Shown here in pieces: positions 24,168 to 34,825 of a stretch of DNA of 64,000 nt. A model generated the notes under the pieces. The model ran no database searches and was not told where the DNA came from. It saw only the letters and a program-made list of their open reading frames with translations. The DNA comes from Colias croceus (taxonomy: Eukaryota > Arthropoda > Insecta > Lepidoptera > Pieridae), in contig NC_059552.1 in NCBI RefSeq assembly GCF_905220415.1, positions 2,929,001 to 2,993,000 of the forward strand. Reading direction: 5' to 3'. Numbering within the stretch: position 1 is the first letter of the stretch; every line of letters starts with the position of its first letter. A program made the position numbers and the translations under genes.

Positions 24168-27100
24168 GGCCACTGACCCCGAGCCGTGGTGCACGATGAC
24201 GGCGGCGAGGTCGTACAGGTAGTTGCCGAGCCCGGAGCGGCGCGTGTCGGGCACGTTGGCGAGCACGAACCGCGACATGTCCAGCGCGCGCAGCGGGAAC
24301 GTGATCGTCGTGTCCACTTTCGTTCTGGAACAATACCAGATGTTAGTGGAATTTAATCGATTCATCATTCTTGCTCATCATCAACAATATTTAACATAAA
24401 TACGCGTCTTTACGTTAGAGAAATTACGATATAAGCCGCGTATCACATTATAACCGCTGAAATCAACACTAGGAGAGGGGGGAACTCCTGCGGCAGTGGT
24501 TAGAACAACAACAACAAGCAAGCCGCACGGCATGCTGCAGGCCAGCTGGCAACGTCGCGCGCTAGCTGAAACATCATATGCAAGCTGGCAATGTCGCATG
24601 TTAGCGGAACGTCAGATGCAAACTGGCAACGTCGCGCGCTAGCTGAAACGTCGTATGCAAGCTGGCAACGTCGCGCACTGTTGTGCATGCCATACGTGTT
24701 GAGCGTCACGTATTGCGAGTGAAATCAAAATAATTAGTTGAAACGCGGCTTAATATTGAAATTCATACAGTAACATGTTGTCGACAATTAACATAATAGC
24801 CAAATATTTTCGTGAGCGGAATTGTAATTTTAAATATAATCCTAATATCTTATCCATAAGTTTTTATGGTATTTTAAACTGATGTTCTCGAAAGAGATTA
24901 AAGTTTGATAAAAATAAGCTATTTAAATCACTACATAGTATAAAACAAAGTCGCTTTCTCTGTCCCTATGTCCCTTTGTATGCTTAAATCTTTAAAACTA
25001 CGCAACGGATTTTGATGCGGTTTTTTTTAATAGATAGAGTTATTCAAGAGGAAGGAATACTAAAAGTATATAATTTACTAGCTTACCGCCCGCGGCTTCG
25101 CCCGCTTTCTCTAAAACTATTTGAGATTTAAACTATCCTATCTCTCAAGTTGGATCGAACTGCACATGGTGTGCGAATTTTATTATAATCGGTTAAGTGG
25201 TTTAGGAGTCCATTGAGGACAAACATTGTGACACGAGATTTATATATATTAAGATTAGGTTTTAGACAAAGCGGGCGAAGCCGCGGGCGGTAAGCTAGTC
25301 TTAAATATAAAGTATGTTTTAAACTTACCTAAAATAATTATTCCATCTAAACCGCTTGAGGTGTAGACACAAGACATTGGGAAGTCTCCGAATCCAAAAC
25401 TGCTTGGTTGACTTTTGTTTACATTTACAACTACTGCAGAAGTAACGTTCCGTGTCCGCAAGCTCTTCGATCTGAGAAATAATACATTTATTTACATAAT
25501 TAATCTATACTTAATATTATAAAGCTGAAGAGTTCGTTTGTTTGTTTGTTTGACAGGCTAATCTCGGGAACTACTGGTCCGATTTGAAAAATTCTTTCGG
25601 TGTTAGATAGCTTATTTATCGATTAAGTCTATAGGCTATATATCTTCACGCTACGACTAACAGGAGTGGAGCCACGGGGGTGAAACCGCGCGGAGCAGCT
25701 AGTTAAAATATAATACAATTGAAACGTATCTATGAAAGATACCATAAAATTTTGTTTGAAATTAAAACAGCTATTTTCAATAACTTTAAATTCATTCACG
25801 ACTTAAAAAATAAACTTGTGGCTATTAAGAAAAACTGGAGTCAAATGAGTACATACTACACACAAATGCAAAATTATTAAATGTATCATAATATGTTAAT
25901 ACTTACTTTATTTGATGTCGAAAATAATTTAATCAATATTTTTTTTTAAGTTTATTAGATTACTAGCTTCCGCCCGCGACTCCGTCCGCGCGGAAAAATT
26001 AAAAAAAATAAGATTTTTTTCTACGTATTTTTCCGGGATAAAAGTATCCTATTTTATGCCCAGGATAATAAGGCATAATTATACTAAGTTTCATCGAAAT
26101 CGAACCGTTAGTTTTCACGTGATGCCTTCACATACAGACAGACAGACAAAAAATTTTTTAATCATATATTTGGGTTTGGTATTGATCCAGTAACACCCCT
26201 GCTATTTATTTTTTCAATATTTTTAATGTACAGTATTGACCCTTCTACAGATTTATTATATGTATAGATACCTGTACGAAGCTCGACAAACAGTCGGCGA
26301 GCGACACCGGGCCGCCCTCCGGTAGTTCCAACGAAAGATCTAGAAATGGATCGAACTTCTTGCTTTCCGTGCCGCACGCCAGACATCGAACCTGTGAAAA
26401 AATTAACATATATAAGCATTACAATTTAAATGTGCAACTTTTTCCCGTATTATTGAAGTGAAACTTCTTTATCGGGGTTGGAAAAAAATTTAGTGTTACA
26501 TTTTTTCGTTACGCGTGACATTTTTCCGTTACGCGCCATCTTTTTCTTATCCCTACCACGCGTGATTCGACGTATTTCTGTAAAGTTGCATATAGTAAAT
26601 TATTTTTCGAAAAATAAGGTCATAAAGAAGTTTCACTTCTTACGTGTGTACACTTATAGTATTTTTTACACACATTTTTTTTGCGCTTCGTTGGATTAAT
26701 TTGTTATGAAATCATATAACATATCCACATTTACTATACTATGGAAATAATAAATATCTAAAAAGCCTTTTTTTTTCGTAATTATGCTAGTAAACGTTCG
26801 TAATTTAATTTTTAAACACAAATAAAAAAAAGTGCTTTTTTATTGATATTTTATATTCCTATTAGATAATATGCTACATATTCTGATTTTGGAAATATTT
26901 TATTACCTCACTCTGCAGAGTCCCTCCAAATACTGCAGTAACGATAGATGCTGAGGGCGCTTTCGGCACAAATCCTCCTTCCGCCTTATCCGGAGGCAAC
27001 AGCTGCAATAACTCCGTGTGTAATCTGAAATTAAATCATTGTTAAATTATCCTCTTTCACAATATATGAAAAATATTAAACAATAGTTTGATTATTTTTA

Positions 27101-30100
27101 ACTAGCTTACCGCCCGTGACTTCGCCCGCTTTGTCTAAAACCTAATAAATTATATACTAAAATCTTCCTCTTGAAACACTCTTATCTATTAAAAAAAACC
27201 GCATCAAAATCCGTTGCGTAGTTTTAAAGATTTAAGCATACAAAGGGAAACAGGGACAGAGAAAGCGACTTTGTTTTATAATATGTAGTGATTATTGATA
27301 TTTTAGCAATGAAACAAACAAGAATCCGTTTCTTAATTTCGTTATTTCAATGCAGCCTGTCGGTTATTCTAATATATATCGCGCCGACAGGCCGTGAAAA
27401 TAGAAATATAATTTTTATATTATTTACTATTGGTAACATAATATGATTCGATCATTGATTCATACATTTTATTGGTATAAATAAGTGAGTAATTCCAAAA
27501 CTCACCTATCAAGCATATATCTGAGAAACTCGTGCGCATCCTGTTGCTGATAGCCCCTGAACCTCGGCACCACCTTCCATATGACAAGGAACAGGCATTC
27601 CGGAGATATGGCCCCTTTGGAACCACACCCGCCATTGTTGAGATTTATCAGCACCTGAAGGAATTAAAAAAATTAAATTTTAAACGATGTACGTTGATTG
27701 TAACGTTATATTGTTATAGTACAAAAATAAAGTTCATGTTTTATATATAAGTATTATGCTGTTGACTATTTTTTCTGTATTGTAAATTTTTAAACACATA
27801 CAAAAACTAGTTTACCACCCGCGGCTTCGCCCGCTTTGTCTAAAACCTAATAAATTATATACTAAAACCTTCCTCTTGAATCACTCTATCTATTAAAAAA
27901 AAACCACATCAAAATCCGTTGCGTAGTTTTAAAGATTTAAGCATACAAAGGGACATAGGGACAGAAAAAGCGACTTTGTGACTATGTAGTGATGATAGTG
28001 ATACATAACATTCAATTACACAGAATAAGAATCCAATAGAATAAAAAATAAAGAAAAACAATAAAAAACTTGCCTTCCTAAGCTCCTCTGCCATAATTAC
28101 ATCATGCATCTCCTGCCGAGTATAGCTTCTGGAATGATAAACCTTCCTCCCATTGGTCTTCATCTCCAAAGATGGCAACTGACTAAAATAACAGCTAAAT
28201 TCCTGTATGTTGTTCAAACTTTGCAATACAGCATTCATGAAGCATGTATTCCCTAAATTCTTTAAGCCGACTATTTTTTTATCCCTATGATTCTTCCCAT
28301 TTATTGGGGATACTTTTTTCTCTTTAGACTTGCTGGACTGCATACTGTTTTCTGATGTGTGACTGTCATTGGAATGAGATCGCTTTCTAGATCTGGGACG
28401 TAGGCTCCGCACAGGTTCTTCAACATTCTAAAATGTATAATATAATGTAAATTATCATCTAACGAAAAAGGTATATTAAATGGACAAAAAGTTAGTTCCA
28501 GCTTAATTTTATTAAAATTTAGTATCGTTTTCTATCTTTCATTGGACATTATAGTATTTAGTATGGGTTCTTTCAAGTATACAAAGAATTTAACAACATT
28601 TTATGCATAAGGATTTCTATATTCAATCATTTGTTTGACCGTGAATGAAATAGTAAGAGCAATTAAAATAATGTTACGATTCAATACTAATTGGATATAT
28701 CAAGGAAAGCTAATTGAAATATGCAAATAGAGTTTTATATAAATAGGTAATTATTAATCAGTCCCCTATCAAAGTTCAGGAAAAGGGTCAGGCACTGTTG
28801 AGGTTATCAAACCAACATAGATGATCATTTCACATATAAAAACAACAACAATATTATATCCCAACAATCATTTTAATGGATTATATCTCTAATTCCAACA
28901 ATAACTGTAAAAGTATTGCATATGCTTATTACAAGCAACACGTGCTTCTGCACATGACATAAAATTAATGATATTATAGACATTGAAATAAAATTGTTTA
29001 GTGCTGATTCCGAACACTATTAAAGATTTCTTTCTTGCTAAATTAATAAAAATAGCAATAACTCAGCCCCCGGAATCACAGATACAATAGAAAATCTATT
29101 GTGTCGTGGACCGATTAGGCCGCTCGGGGCTCAATGGGTTAAATGCATGCTAATATTTCCAAGTATAATAGCTTACCTTTGATACTCTTACTTTATTCTC
29201 ACTGCCCTCTGCTATACTTGGCTGTGCATCCACATTACAAGTATCGGTATTTTCCAGGGTAGGATTACTTTCACTAGGTTCAGTTTCTGACTTATCTTTT
29301 GACTCATTTGTTATATTATTTTTATCTTCACATTCATCAGTATTTTGATCATTGTTAGGATCACAATCTTCTTTGCTGTTAGCGGTTTTAATACTTTGTC
29401 TAATTTTGTCAATAATATGCTCTTCTGTATCATTTGAAACATATTCATCACACTTGTAGCTGCAAAATAAGGCAGTTCAATTATTTTATTCATTTTTAAA
29501 TGGAATGTGCATAAATATTTGCCTTATCATAAATCAGGCCAAATGAGAATTAAGAGATTAAGGTTGATTTGATATGATAAAAATATATACTATGTGTTGT
29601 TTAAAGACATTCTTATATGCATAGATGATAGATACCTAAATACATAAGACAACAAATAAATAAATAAAATTGGATATTTGAGAGATAGGATAAGCGGATA
29701 TTGTTTAAAGTTTAAACCATTTTGTCCGAATTTACATCTACACTAATATTATAAAGAGGAAAAATTTGTTTGTTTGTTTGTTTGATTGATTGTAATGAAT
29801 AGGCTCAACTACTGGACCGATTTTGATGAAATTTGGCACAGACAATCTTTAGACCCTGAGGAACAACATAGGCTACCTTTTATTGTGAAATATGTACCAC
29901 GGGCGAAGCCGGGGCAGACCGCTAGTACTATAATAAATTTATCAGAATCTTACCAATAGACTGAGTACATATCACAACTCATGCATAGTTGATGGTCAAA
30001 AGTTTCTGAATGTTTCTTTGCATGTCCGTTTATGTATCTTCCACAGCTTACAATGCCACATTGTAAACATAGCCAATTCTGTTCTGTTACTGAACATTCT

Positions 30101-30802
30101 GAAATTGCAATTTATTATTGTATCCATCAAAATAGATGTTTTTTTTCTGTATAAACAAGATCTATTTATAGTGTTTTTATTTGAGTATGGGAACTTTGTT
30201 ATGCATCAAATCACATGTGGGTATATTATGTTTATAGAAATCTTTCTACATAGTTTACAAAATATTTGAAGGGTGTTTCTACTTTCATACAGCAGCATTA
30301 GGCCACGCTTATGACGTCAGTGATTAGTTCAAACTGCGCAAAAATATATCTCGGACATTAATGTTTTGTTTAGTGAGTCATTCTAATATGCTTTCCAAAA
30401 CTGTACCTACGTCTTACAATGGCTATTTATGTTTTCATGTATACCCCTTTTAGTTTAGCATTTACATTAGCCTTCATGAAATAAAAGGTTACACTACACA
30501 TACAACATAGGATAGGAATATTTTTGCATCCGAATTCCGAAACAATCTTCACGGTCACTAATGCCTCCCCTCCCCCCTGCGAAACAGCTGATTATTTTAG
30601 TTCGCTGTATTGATTTTTCCACTAACCTCCTATTTTAAATATATGATGACGCACTAGGTAAGAACTAGGTTTTAATGTTAATTTAATGCACTATATTATA
30701 GTTTGAATTACCTGAACATTTGAAGTTCTTTGTGATTGTGGTGTCCTCAATGTTGAGTTCGCTAAACAACTTGACGTTATCTAATAAATGTGAACATTCC
30801 AT
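23314..30802 (-). CDS. Usp3: Ubiquitin carboxyl-terminal hydrolase 3 (USP3)
   Basis: Ten coding exons join in frame to 570 residues: 30802-30712, 30098-29954, 29459-29177, 28427-28074, 27654-27506, 27024-26907, 26391-26272, 25471-25329, 24324-24178, 23476-23314. Residues 1 to about 90 form a UBP-type zinc finger (MECSHL, CLQCG, CGR, H-rich region). An acidic linker follows (exon 3). The USP catalytic domain begins near 227 with the Cys box GNTCFMN (Cys235), has zinc-type pairs (CLACG, CSSCKC) and the LCLHLKRFRW segment, and ends with the His box GSGHYTAF (His522) and WFHFND. All catalytic landmarks are present. USP3 is known as a nuclear deubiquitinase of histone H2A and H2B. The fourth intron uses a GC donor (AAG|GCAAGT); all others are GT-AG. 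Introns carry several Helitron-like elements, a MITE and minisatellites. An hAT transposon lies just upstream of the start. Confidence 0.95.
23580..24166. repeat. Degenerate alternating purine-pyrimidine minisatellite with a (TG)n tract in USP3 intron 9
   Basis: Most of the intron is built from variants of a TGCGTGCATGTGTTTGTG-like motif. A longer block starting AGATGCGTTCGTACACCTGC occurs twice, near 23731 and 23906. A pure TG run of about 38 bp ends at 24165, next to the exon 9 donor. A short stretch (about 23800-23905, containing CAATCTCGCCTGAT) interrupts it and resembles a common lepidopteran transposon fragment. The open frames here (Cys/Val- or His/Thr-rich) are repeat artefacts. Confidence 0.85.
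24544..24690. repeat. 39-bp minisatellite in USP3 intron 8
   Basis: Four copies of a unit containing GCTGGCAACGTCGCGCGCTA start near 24544, 24583, 24621 and 24660, at 38-39 bp spacing. Copies differ at a few positions each. Confidence 0.85.
24928..25298 (+). mobile_element. Helitron-like element interrupted by a second one
   Basis: The outer element starts TCACTACATAGTATAAAAC after an A and ends with hairpin GCGGGCGAAGCCGCGGGC, then CTAG before T. It is split at 25077/25255 by another inverted element. Removing that insert rejoins the sequence exactly as in the uninterrupted relatives at 27102-27291 and 27807-27992. Confidence 0.85.
25078..25254 (-). mobile_element. Helitron-like element nested in another
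   Basis: On the minus strand it starts TCTTAATATATATAAATC and ends with a hairpin and CTAG. It sits between an A and a T of the outer element without any target duplication, as known for Helitrons. Confidence 0.85.
25504..25702 (+). mobile_element. Helitron-like element in USP3 intron 7
   Basis: It starts TCTATACTTAATATTATAAA after an A and ends CTAG before a T, 199 bp. A (GTTT) run and the GGTGAAACCGCGCGG region near the 3' end are typical of this repeat family. Confidence 0.75.
25963..26268 (-). mobile_element. Helitron-like element beside the USP3 exon 7 donor
   Basis: On the minus strand it starts TCTATACATATAATAAATC after an A and ends with a hairpin (CGCGGACGGAGTCGCGGGC) and CTAG before T, 306 bp. 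Its first base is the fourth base of USP3 intron 7, so the donor reads GTA followed by the element's TCTATAC. Confidence 0.8.
26455..26639. mobile_element. MITE with GAAGTGAAACTTC ends
   Basis: The terminal inverted repeats read GAAGTGAAACTTCTTTAT and its complement. The interior holds CGTTACGCGTGAC motifs. A related copy lies at 51332-51487 in opposite orientation, and a lone end at 14712-14727. Superfamily and target duplication are unclear. It lies in USP3 intron 6. Confidence 0.8.
27102..27291 (-). mobile_element. Helitron-like element in USP3 intron 5
   Basis: On the minus strand it starts TCACTACATATTATAAAAC and ends with a GGGCGAAGTCACGGGC hairpin and CTAG before T. It is a close relative of the copies at 24928-25298 and 27807-27992. 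Confidence 0.8.
27807..27992 (-). mobile_element. Helitron-like element in USP3 intron 4
   Basis: On the minus strand it starts TCACTACATAGTCACAAAG and ends with hairpin GCGGGCGAAGCCGCGGGT, then CTAG before T. It lies about 80 nt from the GC donor of exon 4, inside the intron. Confidence 0.8.
29737..29925 (+). mobile_element. Helitron-like element in USP3 intron 2
   Basis: It starts TCTACACTAATATTATAAAG after an A and ends with CACGGGCGAAGCCGGGGC and CTAG before T, 189 bp. A (TTTG) run follows the 5' end, as in the other copies. Confidence 0.8.
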
Positions 30803-30990
30803 GATTCATAGTAATTATAAGACAATAATAAGTATTTAAAAATATCTTTTTAATTCATAAAAATTAAATTATCTTAAAACACACTAAATATTATACATTA
30901 AAAATCTTTATTCCGAGCGAGTGCGAAATAGCTTTTTACACACATTGAATTAAGCGTGAATGAGTAGGAAAACATCTGAGTCTGACGTAG
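30803..30990 (-). promoter_or_regulatory. USP3 5' flank trapped between start codon and hAT insertion
   Basis: Only 188 bp separate the USP3 ATG from the hAT target duplication at 30991. This stretch must hold the proximal 5' UTR, and either the promoter lies here or transcription must begin in or beyond the transposon. No TATA box is obvious. Confidence 0.4.
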
Positions 30991-33900
30991 GTACCGTCCA
31001 GTGTTGCCAGATCCAAATTTTATTTTCCGGGAGGCATACCCATAAAAATCCGGGAGTCTTAGGGTAAAATTACAAAAATTATCGGGAGATTTTTTAATAT
31101 ATATCTTTATTATGTTTTTGTAAAATTTTGTCATTAATTTAAAAATTAAAGCAATTACAATTATTTTTTAATAAATTTTTTGTATGAAGGACTCCCGATA
31201 TAACCGGGGTAGACAGCTTATTACGTAACTTTGTCTTGGTTAAATTTATTTGGGAAAACAGCCTTTCCACAGATGCACTTGAGTGTGGCAAGCACATAAA
31301 ACTCAAAACTGTCGAAGTTAAATTTGGAAACATTTTGCTGCCATCACCCAAATGCATCTGGGCTATCTTTTTCCAGAAAGCTCCTACTTCTAAATTTTCA
31401 TCTTCCGTGTTTAACTTCGTATTCCGAAGAAGCCGCCATTCGGTGTCAATCTGTTGGATAATATTTGAAGGTGCTATATTTGGGAACCTTCCCAATATGT
31501 CGGCGATGGATAGTATTTTGCCACTACAAACTATTTTTGGATCCATAAACTCCATTTTTTTCAAAATTTCCATATCATCTTCAAACGGAAATCGCTGTAA
31601 TAGTTGTTTAATTGCCTCAATGTAAAACTCCAAACAGCGGAACTTGAATTGTTTTATTTCTTCGGGACTGATTGTTAATGTTGGTGAAGATAATGTCGCC
31701 CCTACTTCAGCGCCTAAATACCAATCTTTTATATCCATGTACTTTCTGGGATTTTTATAGTCGATGTTTTTGTGATCATTTCTTGAAATGTATTCATCTT
31801 TCACATAACATCCCAAAATTGTGTAGATTACGGTCATGACCCTGTTGTAAATTATGTGTACATTCGTATTTTCTGATTGCATGGTTCTGTTTAGTTCGTT
31901 GAATATTCCTAAGGCATACGCCATAAATTGCAGATACAGCTTGTTCACTGGGTTTTCTAGCATTCTCAATATGTTTTCTGCAGCTTTAATACGGTCACTG
32001 AAAATAGCGTCCCTAAAGTACAACTTTAAGGCTTCGTATTGTTCTAGTAGCCTCTTTACTACTGCCTCTAAAGAGAGCCATCTTGTTTGAGAAGGTTGCA
32101 GTAATTTGTGTGGTTTTAGTTCCAAAAAATCTTGGAATTGTTTCAATAAGCCGGTACGTTTTGGGCTACCATTCAAATAGTTATACACATCCCGTGCTAG
32201 ATCTTCGGGTTCTCGAGGCAATTTTAAGCAAGCGTTAGACGCTACAAGATGTACAGAATGGCATACACATTTCATAACGAAAAGGTGTGGTATGTCTTGT
32301 TTGAACTTCGTAGCAAGAGAATTGTTTTTTCCCATCATTACGTTGGCACCATCTGCGGCCAGCCCTATCATATTTTTTTTATATGGAATCCTCAAATCGG
32401 TCATTTTTTTTGTAATTATTTCATGCAATTTTTCGGCGTTACCTTCAAGAATTTCAAATATTTCAAAGAAAAAATCTTCCACCTGAAAAAGAATAGGGTT
32501 TAAAAAGTATAAAAGGTAACATATTTAAAATGAAAACTTTACATTATAAACATAATATTTACCTTCAGATTATTTCGAGCGATCCTCACAATTACTGCTA
32601 AATGCTTTTTTGTACTTTTATCAGTACTTTCATCAGCTGTTAACGAAAATTTATTTGTCTGCATGGCTTCAACCATGGTGTCAACGTCACTTCTTCCCAA
32701 CACCTCCGAAATAATTTTTGTTGTTTTAGTACGTCCACAGGTAATCCTTTTTGCGACTTCAGAATCTGGGCATACTGCTCTTATTAAATCTGGGAAATGT
32801 TCCATGACATTGATCGGAATATTATGTTCAACTATGAATGCGGCGATTCTAATTTCTGACTGTTTGACTAGTTTTTCTAACGATGTAGATTTTTTTGTAA
32901 ACATCTGGTCTAGACTCTGTTGACCTCGAATTTTCAGCTTATTGCTTTCATGTTTTTTTGTCTCTTTGTGTCTTTTAATATCATTTTTACCCCCTCTCGT
33001 TATATTTATATCGCAAGAGCACACTTTACAATAAGCAAAATCTGGACCTGAAAAGAATATTTTTTAATGTAGCCTAAATATTGCAACAAAAATGCGTTAA
33101 TTTCTCAAGACGAAAATACTGCCGTACTTTAAGAATACTTTTTTAAACTGGCAACTTTTATAGGCCGCCTTATAGATGATGAGTCTTAAAAACCAACTGT
33201 GCAAACAGTACTAAAAAAAACAAAAATATCATAGACCATAAAGCCTCAATGACTTTCTTGGATCAAAGTCAATAACTTTGCAGAATAGAACGCAGAAAAA
33301 AAATGTAGTCTGCATAGTCCAAAAATAATCATTTGAACTGTGAATTTAGAGTTCAAATTAGTTCAACACGTCAGTACTTTTGTGTGGTGTTGTGGAACTA
33401 CAAAACAAAATGTCAAAATTACAAATTGATTACTGCACTACACGCACGAACTATTTACATGTGTATGCATACAAATCCAGGAGGTTTCCTGAATAACGAA
33501 TGAAATGGGTTTTTTGTATTCAATAAGTTTTTATCATTGAGTAACTAAGTAAGGCTTTTATTATTATTTAAGTCCCCTTTGACCCTTACCTTTATTACTT
33601 TTTGATAACCATCCCTCAAACAGATCATCTTTTTCCCAATCCGGTTTATAGCTGACACTGTACTTCTTTTTCTTTGGGGGTGTATTTTGCACCTCTTGAT
33701 CATTCTCAGAACTAGACATTCTAAGTTCTGACAATTACAGCTTTAAAACTTATATAATTAACACTTTAAAATGATGATACTTAGAAACAAACAAAACTTT
33801 TCTCACTTCACAAAGTGCTCACAAGTAACAACATGTTTATCTCTGGTAACAACGAAGCAATCTAATACTGTTCATTTAAATACCTTACTTATCCTTAAAA

Positions 33901-34254
33901 TTACTAGACTGAACTATGTCTCCTAATTTGGTCGTATAATAATTAGAAAACCCGGTTAGTCTGGTGTCCCAAAGTCTTGCTGTTTAATATTCAACTTTAT
34001 TCCATTCCATGAAGGCATACTTTACACTACATACTGTACAAACTTATTACTTTTATGATTCGTTCGGTGGTTTGGTGATTCGTTTCACGCAGTAGACGCA
34101 GTGCATCGCAGTGTTTTTAGTAACTGGACTTCAAGCTGTGGAACAGTAAATAAAAATCGGGAGGTTTGATTGAGCATCCGGGATGTCGGGAGGATTTTAC
34201 TAAAATCGGGAGAACTCCCGGAAAATCGGGAGATCTGGCAACAGTGGTACCGTC
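30991..34254 (-). mobile_element. hAT transposon with intact transposase, with its target duplication
   Basis: The element proper is 30999-34246 (3,248 bp). Its ends read CAGTGTTGCCAGATC and CACTGTTGCCAGATC (inverted), one mismatch, with a CCGGGAG motif repeated inside both ends. The exact 8-bp duplication GTACCGTC flanks it at 30991-30998 and 34247-34254. It carries a three-exon transposase gene on the minus strand, in the same direction as USP3. Confidence 0.95.
31139..33719 (-). CDS. hAT superfamily transposase
   Basis: Exons 33719-33590, 33047-32563 and 32482-31139 join in frame through GT-AG introns to 652 residues. The N-terminus is short and basic (PPKKKKYS). A zinc-finger-like segment follows (YCKVCSC ... 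H-x-x-T-K-K-H), similar to the BED/TTF type used by hAT proteins for DNA binding. The catalytic core shows TADEST and GLAADGANVMMG with acidic residues, plus a CHSVHLVASNAC segment. The C-terminus has the dimerisation signature SSASVERLFSQINLTKTKLRNKL. Length and all landmarks fit a complete hAT transposase with no breaks. Because the surrounding element has clear ends and target duplication, a domesticated host gene is less likely than a recently active transposon. Confidence 0.92.
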
Positions 34255-34594
34255 TCGCTCATTTCATCGCAAGTTCAACAATTCCTGCGTTCGAATAGTT
34301 TCTGTGGCAACAATAAATACATTTATTTAATTTCTAAAATAATTATTTTGTTTTCCTATTTTTAATTTAAACCTGTTTTCCTATTTTTTGTTTCCTAATT
34401 ATTTCAATATTACGCTTTTGCCTGCATGTCCGCTAGGAGTAATAGTGTTCTGCTGCATGTGCCTTGTGTAGCCAACTAAAAAAATAGACAAAAATCATGT
34501 AATGTGTTTCAAAAAGGTTTCAAAGCCATTAATAAGCTTTGGAAAACAATATTATAATAACAAACATGCATATTTATATTTGATTTTGTGTCTA

Positions 34595-34825
34595 CTGGCG
34601 GTCCGCCCCGGCTTCGCCCGTGGTACATATTTACATTTTTTTTCGGAACCATCATCGTACTTCAAGGAATATTATAAAAATTATCGAAATTGGTTCAGCC
34701 GTTCTCGAGTTATGCGCTTACCAACACATTTTGCGATTCATTTTGGAAGTGATGGTTATAGATTTTTTTTTATTATTTATGAATATTACCTACCAACATA
34801 AAAACAATACCTAAACATACATTCG
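34595..34825 (-). mobile_element. Helitron-like element, end only
   Basis: The left edge on the plus strand carries the complement of the usual 3' hairpin (CCGCCCCGGCTTCGCCCG), followed outward by CCAG instead of CTAG on the minus strand. The body continues to the Mutator-like insertion at 34826 and probably resumes after 37264. The 5' end was not located. Confidence 0.6.

Noticed and set aside
23308..24368. Cys/Val- or His/Thr-rich open frames in the USP3 3' part
   Set aside because: They are translations of the GT-rich intron repeat or shadows of USP3 exons 9 and 10.
31139..33719. The hAT transposase as a domesticated host gene
   Set aside because: Inverted ends and a perfect 8-bp duplication bracket the gene, so a recent mobile copy is the simpler reading.
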